From Promerops cafer (Eukaryota > Chordata > Aves > Passeriformes > Nectariniidae): a stretch of 64,000 bases of DNA. Shown here in pieces: positions 48,462-60,316 of this stretch. The translations under genes and the position numbers were made by a program. The first letter of the stretch is position 1; every line of letters starts with the position of its first letter. Location: the NCBI GenBank assembly GCA_013398275.1, contig VZSE01014931.1:248001-312000 (forward strand), given 5' to 3'. A model generated the notes under the pieces. That model saw nothing but the letters and a program-made list of their open reading frames with translations. It was not told where the DNA came from and did no database searches.

Positions 48462-51400
48462 CAGCTTGTGTTCTGTATTTGCCAAAAACATTTAGCTTCT
48501 TCCCTTTCACAGCCCTGCAGAGTCCCTCCTCATTTGCCTACCTCTGCTGTCCCAGAAAAGGGAGGCAGAGGACCCTGGTGCTTGGTAGCTTTCCCTGGTG
48601 AGCAGGTGGGAGACCTCAAGGAGAGTTGCCCTTTTCTGGGGAGCTGAGGATGTAAATGGGGCGTGTGCCTGCAGAGCTCAGTGCTGGCCGCAGTGGGTCC
48701 CGCAGCGACCGGCTCTCTTGCTGCCAGTGGTACAGAGTGTGGGTGCCACAGCTGTGTGCAAAGCCAGCATCATTCTCCTGTGCCTGATGCCCACTTAAAA
48801 ACAAGGGGGAGCAGAAAAAGGGGTTTTGTTTTCCAGCTGAAATAGCTTCAACAAGTCACGGGCACAGTCCCTGTAAATGCAGCTGTTGTGTGCGGCCCTG
48901 GGATGACTGGCTCTGTTGTGCTTGTCCCCAGGCGGCTGTCAGGCCCACAGGGGCTCCTCTGAGCTGGGGGCTGGTGAAAGCCAGAAGATGTGATGGTGGG
49001 AAAGGACTGCCACAAGGATGCTGATTTGCCATCCATTGCAAATAGCCTTGCAGCTGAGAAGTGTGCTGAGTGTGAGTGTAGCTGCGGCTGCTGCTGAGCT
49101 TCTCAGCCATAGGAGAGCAGCGAGCCGTCATGTTAGCTGAAATAAGAGGAATATTGCATCAAGGTGTTACCTAATGATGGTGGCTTTGTAGTCTATGAAG
49201 CCTGCAGTCCTGTGTCTTCTCTGAAATTCAGGTTGGTGAAAAGAATTAGGGTGGAAGGGCCCATCTAGTGTACCTGCAGGCAGAGCAGTGCAGCCTGTAA
49301 CTTTACATTAAGGACTTTCAGCTGCACTTTTGCTGTCAGGTTTGGTGACTGCACAACCTTTCTCTGGCTTCCCAGTGGGCTCTAGACTGCCTCAATGTGT
49401 GTGGAGCCATTGTATGTGTTGAGTTGTAAGGGAGGGTGGCTGCTCTGTCGAGCTTCTGGTTTAAGCTGCTCCTCCACAATGCCATTTCTGTGCCACAGCA
49501 GGTAATGCAGGTTCTTATCGGCTCTAATTAATGCTCCTGGCAGTGATGACAAGTGGCCCACAGAAGTGTGAATCTAGTTTAAGGAGGCTAAGAAGCCAAA
49601 AGAAAAAAAAAGAAAGAAATCCTTCTAATCTGATCCATTATGCTCAGGCCAAGAGATCAGCAAAATGATCAAGCAAGGAAGAGAAACAACTTCTGGCTAC
49701 TAGATTTTGCATCTCTATCCAGGCCAAGTTCTGGGGGTAACTGTTAAACGATTGTAGCACACTGAACATCAATCTTGTAACAAGCTTGGATAATACCCTC
49801 TGGTGAATTAACAAGGACTGCTGATATCTAAGTGCTTTTCAGCTGTGTGTTGCCAGGAATAAGTCTCAATTCTGGGGGGCCTGAGTCTCTCCTCAATCTG
49901 AGTTTAATTCCCTCCCATCTGCTGTCTGCATTTCCCGACGATCCTTGCCCAAGTAGGGCACAGCGTGTGTTTTGAGGGGAGTGGGGACATGCTGGGCTCT
50001 CCGTGGGCTGAAATTTCCCAGTCAGAGAATTTCTGCTGTGTGAGGATATCCAGGGTCTGCTGTGGGCTTTGTGTGCCCCCGCATGAGCAACCGGGTGCTG
50101 CCTCAGCTGAAATGTCCTGGGAGCCTCCACTAAGGTGGCTCTGCTGGTAGAACAAAACTGTCCAAGCTTGTGCAGTCTGGAGCAGGGGACAAAGGCGGTC
50201 TCATTCCCACCGTTGCTGGGAATAATGGGGATAATTATCTCACTATTCCTGCAGCCTCAACAGCTCCCAAAGAATGAGTAACTGGTGTGCAACAATGCCT
50301 CTGCTGTAAATAACGCCCTCAGCACATTCCACTGAAGCAGAAGACGGAGATATAAAGCACTGTCTGCCCTCAGACCACGCTCAGATTCAGGAATGGGACT
50401 TTGGTCCACTGAGCTTTAAGTTTTGGGTTGTTGTTTTTGTTTTGTTTTGATTTTTTTGAAAGTGGGGCAGGGAGCTCTGTGTGGGCTTTCTAATGTTTTA
50501 TTTATTAAATCAAGGGCATGGGTGCATGTTCAGTTTGCAACAGTTGGAGTTGTGCAAGAAGCCTGTGTCACCCTTATCCTGGATGTGACTGGCATCTTCA
50601 CTCAGTGGGCAGGAAGGGGGACTTGTGTCCTGCCTATGCCAGTGCAAATCCGGGGAGTGCCACTTACTCCTCCTGGATCTGTCAAAATGAATTTTCCTCT
50701 TTCGGCATCAAAAATGTCCCTGAGATCCTTGTTTGGAAGGAGGCAAGACTAGGGGGTAGGAACAGGAAAGGTTTTGCCAAGGTTCATGCATCCTGCAGAG
50801 ATCTAAGAGCAGAACGGGATACCATGACTCAGGTTTATTTGCTTTGCCTTGTTTAAAAGGTGTTCCATAAAAAGAAATAGATGCTGCTATTAGGAGCAGA
50901 GAAGTTTCTTTTGTCAGACTTCTGCATGTTTCACTGATCCATTGCTGGTTTGTGGAGGTTACTGCAGTGCTGCTGATGCCTGTGCCATTATCCGTGGGTG
51001 CCTGAAATCTCTTGGAGTATGTTTGGTTTTCTTCTCTACTAGTTACTCACATGAGAAATATCAGGAAGTTGTCTCCCAGGTTTTCCTGGAGTGTTTCTGG
51101 AAGACTGAAAAAGTGTATCATGAAGTTTCTTCATCCTTGTCTGAAAATTGCATTGGCTTTCAGGAAAAGAACTATTTTGCATAGAGTTTGTCAGGCAAAT
51201 GGTTTAATTAAGTGTTAACATAAAGCAGAAGGCGAGTTTTCAAAGTTTCTTTCAGTTTCCTTGCTCAAGCTTCTATTCTGTTGGTTGTGAAGTGACTATT
51301 TCATAAGTTCACTTGAGGTGTCTTTGGCAAAAAACTAAGAAGCTGAGATCTAATGTTTCTAATGTATCTTAAAAACAACTAAAATAGCAGGTGTAAAAAA

Positions 51401-52163
51401 AACCATCCATACATTAACTTTCACTTAGGCCTCAGACTATTGCAAACCCACAAAAACAAAAATCCAAAGACCTAAACATCTTTCTCCTGCAGCCCTGCTG
51501 GGAGCAAGGCTGGTGTTGGCTGGCACACGAGCTTTCTCTGTGCCACCACTGTGCCCCAGCTGGGCTGAGGGCAGGGGCAGAGAAAGGTGGATGTGGGTGC
51601 TCTTCGCAGAGAGGAGAGCAGAGCCAGCTGCAGGGAGCCAGGGCAGCCCCCATCACTTTGTCCTAGGCTCTGATGTTGACTTGCTGCAAAATCTGAGTGC
51701 CTCCTTTTCCAGCAGATATAACTGGGAAGGGTGACTGTTGCTTGTAGTGAAAGGAGGCAGTGTGTGAATTGGGGGTTGGTGGGGGTTGTGCTTGTGCCTC
51801 TGTGAAGTGCTGGATGGATGTAAAATGTCTTTATTCCCTGTCTGGTCCCAAACCAAAAACCCTGTGAGGCTGTGCAGAGGAGGGATCCCTCTCCCTTGCA
51901 GGCCATCTGCAATCCTTCCTGCCAGCAGGCTCTGCTGCTCCCTCACTGAGCCAGCAATGCACCAGTATGTTGGGGCTGGCTGGCTCTGGGCAAGTGGTGG
52001 CTTACACAGAGGGTGGAGCTTTCTGAAATCCTGCACCTAACCTCGCCAAGGACAGGCTGTAGCCAAGCAATTAGACTCCTCCATCTTTGCCACACCATCT
52101 GTCTTCTTCAACTTTCTGTAATCTTTCAGCTGCTGGATTAGAAATTATCACTATGCAATGCTG
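48462..52163. other. Non-coding DNA with conserved-looking blocks
   Basis: At 49500-49560 (ttatcggctctaattaatgc) and 50215-50390 (aataatggggataattatct, ctgctgtaaataacgccctc) the sequence is free of repeats and rich in homeodomain-type TAAT strings, as in conserved non-coding elements. Conservation itself cannot be measured here. No exon supported. Confidence 0.4.
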
Positions 52164-52201
52164 GGCTGAATCCAAAGCAGGGTTCCTCCTTCAAGTGATT
52201 C
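52164..52201 (+). repeat. 38-bp dispersed duplication, copy 1
   Basis: Identical over 38 bases (starts ggctgaatccaaag, ends cttcaagtgattc) to 53857-53894. Flanks are unrelated on both sides. Confidence 0.97.
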
Positions 52202-53856
52202 AGGAGAGGAAAGCCTTGCTGAAATGTGGTGTATTTTCCCTCCTCCTTAGGGCCTTACAGGGTCACACCTGCCCACCTTGGAGCATCCTGGAATGGTAGA
52301 GCTGGATTTATGCTTTGTGTCTTGATATCTTCACATGCCATGTGCAGGGGTAGAAGGGATAGCACTCGTGACTTAGCAGCACAAGTGCTGAGAGAGGAAC
52401 ACAACTGCTTATTTCTCCACTAGTCTTGGCCTTTGCTAAATAACAGGCTCAATGCTGGTGCACATGTGGAAGAAGGTTCTGAGTCCTGCAGTTGCTCATT
52501 ACCAGTCTGATTTCCCAGAATCAAAGGAGAAATTGATCTTTCCTGTGTGTTTTTACAAGCCCAAATACTTTGAGGAGTAAGACAAAATGCTTCCTTCCCA
52601 TGTACTGTTTCTAACATCCGTGTTATCAGTGTTGCATTGTCAGATGTTTCCTTGCTGCTAAAAACATTTTGCCTCTTCTTCCAGTGCCAATGGCAATCTT
52701 TCCACAGGGGACACAAAATGAGGTGGGAAGGCTCAGTACAGAGCGACTGGTGCATGATGCTGCGGGTGTCACCCAGACACCGGAGCAGGCTTAGTGCTGT
52801 TGTGCCACAAATGCATGCAGGACTCTGGAATAAAATAAGGCATCTTTCCTGCTCTTACCCCACTGCTGGTACTGCCAGTTTTAGCAGAGTGAGTGCTACT
52901 GGCTTTTCCTTGAGGTTTCCCAGTTGTATCTTGTATCTGGAAAAGTATTTAGGGACCTGTGGCTTAAGCACCTGTCAGTGACACTGAGGGTACGACATCT
53001 GCCTTCCTAAAGAAGTGCTGCCACACCATGGGGCACAGCACATGCCCAGGCTCCCTCAGTCTGGAGAAGTCAGTGTTCTGGCTGGGATGGTGGGGAAGGA
53101 GGCAGTGAGCCGTCCCATTTGGAGGACCCAGGGAGATGCCTGCTTCCTCATGCCAGTCATAAGCCAACAGTATTGTATAAAGGGCTGGTGCTGCTTGTTA
53201 TAGGCATTATTTTAGAACATGTTTTATTAATGTTTGAACCAGAAGAGGAGCAGCTTAGTTGGTTATGCAGTACCAGAAGGAATAGGGAGCCATTAAAATG
53301 TATCTGGGTGAGCAAAGCTGGGCGTGTGGGTGCACAGAGAGGCAGCACATCTCAGCAGTGAGAAGGGGTCCTTTGGTAGCACTTATTTTTCTGACAGAAG
53401 CTGCACTTTCGTTGCTGCTCTGTGAGGTGCAGTGCAGAAAGGATGACTGCCTGAAGGGTGCTTCTGGGAAGTGAAGCTGTGTGCAGTTTCCTCAGGGAAG
53501 CAGCAATTCCTTTTGTGAACCATCCCTCTGTGTGTGCCCATGTTAATGGTGCTGAGTTTCCACTCAGTGTCATACCTCCCTGCCTCCCAAAAGAACCTGC
53601 ACTATGGAAAGGGAACAGAGAGGGGGAAAAGGAAAGATGTGAAGCAGGGGATTTACAGGCTCACAGGGAGGTGATGTGGACAATGCCTACATGAGATACT
53701 GCAGGCAGAAGTAAGCTCACTTGACCTTCTATCTGAGCCCCTGGGTGAAAGCCAGCGCTGATCCGAAAGCCATGACATTGCTTCAGTGCAGCACTGGGTA
53801 TAGGCTCATGGCCCTTGCATCTCAGCACTGCAACCACAGCTGTGCAGCTTCATCCT

Positions 53857-53894
53857 GGCTGAATCCAAAGCAGGGTTCCTCCTTCAAGTGATTC
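53857..53894 (+). repeat. 38-bp dispersed duplication, copy 2
   Basis: Exact direct copy of 52164-52201, about 1.7 kb downstream, same orientation, no similarity outside the 38 bases. Confidence 0.97.
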
Positions 53895-54095
53895 TGCCTC
53901 CAGTACTCCAGGTAAATATACCCATGGTGTTGCAGGTGCCACCTTCTGCTTATAACCCCCTCTTTTCCCAAAGTGCAGCCCACCTGGAGCCCACCAAGTG
54001 CATGTTCAAGGGAAGGCTACACAGGCTGTCTCCTAAATGAGTAAAATAGCTCTAATATGCACCAGCTGGTCCCATCACCTTCAGATGTAATTGTT

Positions 54096-54116
54096 TAATG
54101 TACACGTTGTACATTA
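54096..54116. promoter_or_regulatory. IR3 palindrome of steroid-receptor type
   Basis: Arms taatgtaca and tgtacatta surround CGT. The core GTACAcgtTGTAC fits the GnACAnnnTGTnC consensus bound by glucocorticoid, progesterone and androgen receptor dimers. It lies in a repeat-free block (54.07-54.35 kb) with other conserved-looking strings. Binding is inference. Confidence 0.5.
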
Positions 54117-54639
54117 GCTTAGCAACTTGACAGTCGTGCTGTGGTTCACACAGGAATCCCAAATATCACAATGCGACATTGCAGCATGGCCGTTACTCTT
54201 GAACTGCACCTTTAAAAATAACAGTTAGGCTGAAGATCCCAATTTCTGTTTCTCTGTAAGGCTGAATGTTCCCATGCTGTGGACACCTTTGTTGTCCTAG
54301 CAGATGGTCTGCAGAGTGTCATTATTTGGGAAGTCACTTGCTACAGTGGTTGGAGGATTAAGTTCAGAAGGGGTGGGTTTGCCTTGAGGAATGATCCCCA
54401 AAATTTCTGATTTGGAGAGTCCCTTCTATACACTGCAGTTGTTTGCACACAAACCTATCATCTATTCTCCTCCTGGGATTTGCTGTTTATATGGAGGAGA
54501 GCAAATAAAGATTCTTCTTCAATTTCAATGGAAGCCACGGAGCTTTTAAGCAGGCAGAGCAGCTACTGGCATCCCTGTCTCTCTGCTGAAGAAATGGGCT
54601 GACTGCTAAGAGAGATGTGAGATGTCACAGTTCCTTTTC

Positions 54640-54815
54640 ATCTGAGGGATGAAAAACACTGTACAGGCATTTAAGCTTTACAAAATCCCCCTGCAAGGTG
54701 TAGGAGGAATTTTTTTTCAGATGGAGAAACTGAGACAAAATGCCTTGCTGCTGCTTGATCCATTCATTACTGAAAGAATTGAGGACAGAAGTTGGGACAC
54801 CTATTCATAGCACTG
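54640..54815 (+). repeat. Probable MIR-type SINE relic
   Basis: tttacaaaatccccctgcaa followed by ggtgtaggaggaatt, then cagatggagaaactgagaca follows the MIR order 'tttacaaa..ccctgtgaggtagg..cagatgaggaaactgaggca'. Downstream ttactgaaagaattgaggac could be its decayed 3' part. Strongly diverged. Confidence 0.5.
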
Positions 54816-56265
54816 ACCACATGGTCCTCCCTCCCTGTCACCTTGGGAGGGACATAGCCCATGCAGGAGTGCTCCTGGGAGGGCTTTCAGTGTCTACTGT
54901 GGTCAGGAGACTATTTTGCAGATGTGTCTCCTCCATTCTTGCAATGACATTGCGTCTGACCTGTATTTCTTACACATATTTTGTTTCACCACCCCATTTC
55001 TAGTATGTCAGCCTGCAAGACCCATCCATATGTGCTTGCCATTCCCCATCCTTCCCTGTTTTCAATCTATGCCAGTGCACTGCTTACTGGAATCATAAAA
55101 ACTCTCACCTTGTGTGGGCTTTTTATTTTCCTGCTTGTGGTTCTGTGCTCCCCTTTCCGTATCGCCCTGCCAGCTATGGCGCAAACAAAATCTGTCTGTG
55201 GGGGAAGGAGCAGGTTGGGAATGCCCATCCTCTCGGGGACACGTCTGATCCTGCATGTTGTGAATGAGAGATGCTACCCTGTCCTCCCTTCCTCTTCCCT
55301 GCAGTGAGCTGACCATCTGCTTACCTTAATGGACTAGAGATTAGCCTGGGGGTTAAGTTATCAACATAATTAACCTAGATTTCTCCTCTACGGCTGAGGC
55401 AATTTTTATTATCTGCTGCTCAGGTGATGTTGTGAAATTCAGACGGCTCTCGAGGAACAACAGAAACTGGAGCAAGTGGAGGGGAAGACTTTCAAAGTTT
55501 GAAATTACTCTGAAGCCCCCAAGGCACAGAGATGAGAGATGATGAAGCTTGTGCAGGGTCACGTATGTTCTCAGCTATGAGAACGGTATTGAAGAGAAGT
55601 CTAATATATTATTAATACTGCCTGTTCCTTACGTGGAGGGCTTTTCAGGTCTGTGTCTCAAACCAGGCAAGACTCATTACCTCTGTTTATGGAAATTTGT
55701 TCCTGGAACATATGCAGAAAGCTAACAAATTGAAAATATTACATCCCTGTGTTCCTGTCCAGATGACTTTTGTCATCTACCTGTAGGACACTTCCCAGCC
55801 TGTGCTGTGTACCAGTGGTTCAGTGACAGGCTATTGTTCCATACTGTAGTCGTGTATCACCAGAAACTCTTTTTATTCTGGCTTAGGATGCTAGAGCTAA
55901 TGTGACTCTACAGCCACGTGTGGGTGTCTTTTATGCTACACTTTCCTTGACAGTAAAAGATTGCAGTTGCCACTTCAGAGCATCCCTAGCTGCCTTTCCT
56001 GCCCTAGATTCAGGTTATGTTTGTGGATAGTGCTATCGAACTTATGCTCAGGCAGTCTTCCTTTGCAGTGCCCCAAGTTTCAAAGGGCACCAAGTCCCTC
56101 CACACACTCCCTGGGGTTCTTCTGCCTGTGGCCACGGCATTCAGGCCATGTGCCTTTGCGTTTGGATTCAGCTTGCCGTGGGTGGAGATGCCTTGCAGAG
56201 GCTGTGAGTGTGGGAGCACTGTCTGACCCATCCCCGCGGGCACTTCCCGTGCCAGAGGACATGGC
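54816..56265. other. Non-coding DNA, no feature recognised
   Basis: Short domain-free open frames only. The 173-codon minus-strand frame at 56010-56531 overlaps the block below and has no domain. Confidence 0.5.
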
Positions 56266-56525
56266 ACGCGAACGATCATTGTAATTACCGTCCTGGAAGC
56301 TTTTAATCCCTTGGTTAAATAAAACCAACAAATGATAATGGGAGTAGGAAACTGCAGCCGGCTGGAGGACAGCCCCGCCAGGAGCAATGAGATGTGTGAA
56401 CGAACGAACACCCGCATCCTGCCAGAGTCACCTAATCTTCCTAATGGTGAAATTAGCATGCAGCTTTGGTCAGATCCCACCCACACCTCGGTGCTCAGCT
56501 CCAGACATCTCATTGGCACAGAGGC
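56266..56525. promoter_or_regulatory. Candidate conserved non-coding element
   Basis: A repeat-free block with cgaacgatcattgtaattac, ttttaatcccttggttaaat, aacaaatgataatggg and ctaatggtgaaattagcatg. The density of TAAT/ATTA and CpG-containing strings (acgatc, gaacgaacg) is unlike flanking DNA and typical of developmental enhancers. Conservation is not testable here. Confidence 0.3.
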
Positions 56526-56534
56526 AGGCAAGGT

Positions 56535-56765
56535 AGAAGGAGTTCAAAGAATAACAACAATGATTAGGGTGCTGGAGGGGAGCCGAGGTATGAGGAAAGA
56601 TTAAAGCAACTAAGTGTGTTTATCATGGAAAATTGGTGATTAAGGGGGGAAACCTAACTGTCTTCCTGTAATTTGAAGGGTGTGAACTTGAGGTAGAGGA
56701 GCTGATCAGAAGGGAACAGGAGGTATATAAGTAGGAGTGATGCAATACAGCTCAAGGAAAGAAAT
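56535..56765 (+). mobile_element. Very old CR1-like LINE fragment
   Basis: gccgaggtatgaggaaagat followed by taaagcaactaagtgtgttt, atcatggaaa is the CR1 'YEERL..LSLFSLE' segment in sense. Then aggtagaggagctgatcaga could be its decayed continuation. No frame survives. Confidence 0.5.
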
Positions 56766-56965
56766 GTAGGTAGTATATCAAGTGAACTCCTCAGACATTT
56801 TTTTTGTCTGGCTTATGAGTGACAATGGTAAGGATACAATCTTTTTGGGATGCATATATACAGACAGAAAAGTGCTGGAGGAGAGACCCTCTAGTAGTAA
56901 ATTATCCTGAACAGCAAGGGCTGGAATGCCTGAGTCCATACATGCTTTATCCCCTTCTTCACATC

Positions 56966-57003
56966 TTTTTTTTTTTTCTTTACAAATATATATATATATA
57001 TAT
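56966..57003 (+). repeat. T12 run and (AT)n microsatellite
   Basis: T12 at 56966-56977 and about nine AT units at 56986-57003. Confidence 0.93.
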
Positions 57004-57782
57004 GAGGAAACAAACAGCACTAGCACTTGTGATTCTCAGTGGAGACATATTGCAAATGTTACATTTTCCAGTAACACTTTACCCCACACTGTCACTGTAA
57101 AATCTGTCTGCTGTCAAACTGCAGTGGGGTGTCAGTCCTCATGTCTCCTTGATAAGGTCTGGGAAGGATTTGGTGGACATTAGCAGCACCCAACGCCCCC
57201 GACTCTGCTTAGAGCAGCTGTCCTTGGTGAAATGGGGGGAGCCCTGGTGGGGGAGCCCTGCTGGTGCTGAGTTGTTTGGAGACAGAAAAGCCTCAGACCA
57301 TGCCTATATTGATTTTGTACGTACTGCTTGGTGCTCACTGGTGAATCAGTTTGCCCATCACACTGTTGGGCTTGCATTCTGCTTTTCAGTTAAGGCTTAA
57401 AAGTGGCAGACCTGTCTTTTTGGGTGGGAGAGACCAGTCACAGTGTAGGGAGGTTCTCCTTTATCTTGGATGTGAAGGATTTGAGTTTCTTTATGAAGGG
57501 TTTGCAAACCCTGTCTGTGCTCTTGGAAGCATTCAGAGGACCTGTGGTTGGAGCTCAATGACAGGCACCTAATGTGTCAATCCTTTGTTGTCCCATGATT
57601 GTGCCCATGCAGAAAAGGCAGGATCACTCTCCTGACAGACAGATGAAACCTTTACTTGCATGCTTCTAGCAATGGCTGTTCTGCAGCTTTCTTACTAGTT
57701 GAAATTATACCCCACCACCCCTCCTAGTAAGCCTCCCTATGCACTGGGACATACATTATACAAGGGATTGCTTCCTGTATAT

Positions 57783-58550
57783 AGAATCATAGAATCACAG
57801 AATATGCTGAGCTGGAAGGGACCCATCACAATCATTAAGTCCAGCTCCTGGGCCTGGACAGGACACCCCAAAAGTCACACCATGTCCCTTAGAGCATTGT
57901 CCAAATGCTTCTTGAACTCTGTCAGGGTTGATGCTGTGCCCACTTTCCTGGGGAGCCTGTACCACTGCCCAAGCACCCTCTGGGGGAAAAATATTTTCCT
58001 TCATATCCAAACTAAACCTGCCCTGACTCAGCTTCATGCCATGTCCTCGAGTCCTGTCACTGGTCACTAGAGTGAAGAGAGGTGTACCTTCCCTTCCACC
58101 ATGATGTTTCCTCTTGTCCAGGCTGAACAAACTGACCTCAGCCACTCCTCACAAGGCTTCCCCTCCAGACCCCTCACCATCCTTGTGGCCCTCCTTTGGA
58201 CACTGTCTAATAGCCTAATGCCTTTCTTATATTGCGGTGCCCAAAACTGCCCCAGCACTTGAGGTGAGGCTGTCCCAGCTCAGAGCAGAGCAGGACAGTC
58301 ACCTCCCTTGCCTGGCTGTGATGCTGCGCCTGATGCCCCCCAGGGCACAGCTGGCCCTCCTGGTTGCCAGGGCACTGCTCATTCAGATTCAACTTTCCAT
58401 CAGCCAGGACCCCAGGTCCCTTTCCACAGTGCTTCTCTCCAGCCACTCACTCCCCAGTCTGTACAGAGAACCAGGGCTGCCACATCCCAGGTGCAGAATC
58501 TGTCACTTGCCCTTCTTAAACTTCATATGGTTGATCCATTTGCTTACACA
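57783..58550 (-). mobile_element. CR1 LINE, 5'-truncated, with intact 3' octamers
   Basis: The minus-strand 3' end is at 57783, where the plus strand reads atagaatcatagaatcacag, two to three copies of the CR1 terminal octamer. Reading away from it, the 3' untranslated region (gctggaagggacccatcaca, ctggacaggacacccc) is followed by ORF2 C-terminal coding sequence: TSDRTRGHGMKL, then QFWAPQYKKGIRLLDSVQRR and CEEWLRSV. It continues to about 58550 in the KCQVL/KFKK-type region (aaacttcatatggttgatcc). Frameshifts separate the coding blocks. Plus-strand open frames at 57699-58070, 58237-58692 and 58308-58772 are antisense shadows of this copy. The terminal octamers and moderate divergence suggest intermediate age. 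Confidence 0.95.
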
Positions 58551-58925
58551 TTCACCACCTCCCTCCCCCCACCCCTTCCCTCTCCTGCCTCTGCAGCTGC
58601 CTGCATGCTTTCCATGGAGTTTGCAGGGTTTTTCTGTTGGCAGGAAACATCGCCTAGAATGGGTTCCCACTGCAAGAATCTCACCTCAATGATCTCCAAA
58701 ATAATGTGTTTACCAAGTTTGCAGCTGCCCATGCTATCTGTAATGCACACAAATTCCTCACCTTGTATCTGATCTGTTCTCTGGCTCCTGCCTGCCTTTC
58801 TCTCCAAACCTGCAGGATATCCCCCTAATTATGTTCCTGTTTTTCACACCAGCTGCCCAAAGGCTGTGACACCAGGTACTAGCATGGCAAACGCTGACCT
58901 AGTGCCCGTGCTCTACCATGGTTCT
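58551..58925. other. Non-coding DNA, no feature recognised
   Basis: Pyrimidine-rich (cctccctccccccacccctt) next to the CR1 5' end. Nothing else supported. Confidence 0.5.
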
Positions 58926-59200
58926 TACCCAGGGTGGCTGCTCCTCATCTTCATCATCCTAACACGGAGTGACTCGGCTCGAATGCCCCTGCAGTAACCT
59001 GCCTCGCCATAAATTGGAGACCTTTACAGATGAAGGTTTGCCTCCAACATCTTTTTTTAGCTTGCCTGGTATAATTCTCTGCTCTGTGACTGCTTGCAGA
59101 CAACGTTGTAGGTTTTATTTCCAAAGCAGGCAGCATTGTAATTAAGAGGTCCCAAAATGAACTCAGCCTTCCAATAACAATGCATAATAAAATGAGTTCC
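58926..59200. promoter_or_regulatory. Candidate conserved non-coding element
   Basis: Repeat-free block with ctaacacggagtgactcggc, cgccataaattggagacctt, gcagcattgtaattaagagg and aataacaatgcataataaaa. The last contains adjacent Sox (AACAAT) and octamer-like (ATGCATAA) strings. Function is inference. Confidence 0.25.
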
Positions 59201-60316
59201 TAACAAGACTGACAGGAGAGCAGTCAAGCTCTTTCAGCATCCACATAGACATTTTACCTGACAGAATAATAGCCAGTTTCTTTCAGCTGTTAAGTCCACC
59301 TTCTCTGTTAGGGTCTGACAGCTGCTGTCACCTGAGGAACCACCAACAAAGGGGTGCATCCTTGTCTTTCTGGGGACAGGACCAGCTAAGAGGTAGAAGC
59401 TTTCAACCTGGAAAATTTCCAAACGCTTTGAGAGAGGAAAATCCTGCCACTGGCAGGCACTGACTGTAGAGTCAGATAATGCAACCGAGGGCAACTGCAG
59501 GACTGATCCTTTACCTCCTCCCCACATGCAGGCAACTCTGAACTGCTGTGGTCTATGACAGCATGGAGAAAATCAGGGTCTGTAGCATTATGTTGACATA
59601 GACAACCAAATTTTGAGACCTGGTGTCTTGAGAAACTGAAGGCATCTTCCTCTCAGGCAGACTTGTATCAGCTATTTTACAGCAAATATGTACTTGCTAC
59701 ACACTAAAATGTTTGCTGACTTGCAGCTAGGATGCTGTGCTGGGGGGGTCCATCTCTCTGTTATGGCCCACTTCTGGTGCTGCCTGGTCCTAATTTGCTT
59801 CAGGAGATGTGATTGAGCTGCTGGTCCTGGCTCCAGCAATGCTTAATGAACCTCTCAATCAACTGGCCTGGATAAAATTTGGCTGGCTCTTGTTACTGGG
59901 TCTTGCCTACCTTGTCTGACAAGGTCTAGTGAAAAGCTGCTTGATTGTCATCATGTCATTGTCATCCTGTGTCTGTGAGAGAAGGCAGGTGATTGCCTAA
60001 AGAGCAAAGGATCCTGGAACCCTGAAAAAGCCTGAACTTCTTGCCCAGGCAAAGATAAATACCCTTCCTTGATGGCATTCCAAACCCACAAGACCTTCCT
60101 GGGCAGTGTGGGTACAGAACAAGTGTAGCCTTTCACCTCCAATCCCTTGTCAACTCAGGGAGCCACTGGCTGCCTGCTTTGGTGAGGTTGGTCAGGGTGG
60201 CCACACAGTGCTGAGGATGTGTCTGCCAGCAGGGAGCAACCCTGGACTGACTCTGCACCAGGGAACAAACCTGTGCACAAAGACAGCTCTCCTTTTCACC
60301 TGCTGCCTGCCAGGAG
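59201..60316. other. Non-coding DNA, no feature recognised
   Basis: Short domain-free frames only. Confidence 0.5.

Noticed and set aside
56010..56531. 173-codon minus-strand frame
   Set aside because: No domain. It overlaps a block that looks conserved as non-coding DNA, which reduces stops by chance.
58237..58772. Two overlapping plus-strand frames of about 150 codons
   Set aside because: Antisense to the CR1 copy at 57783-58550.
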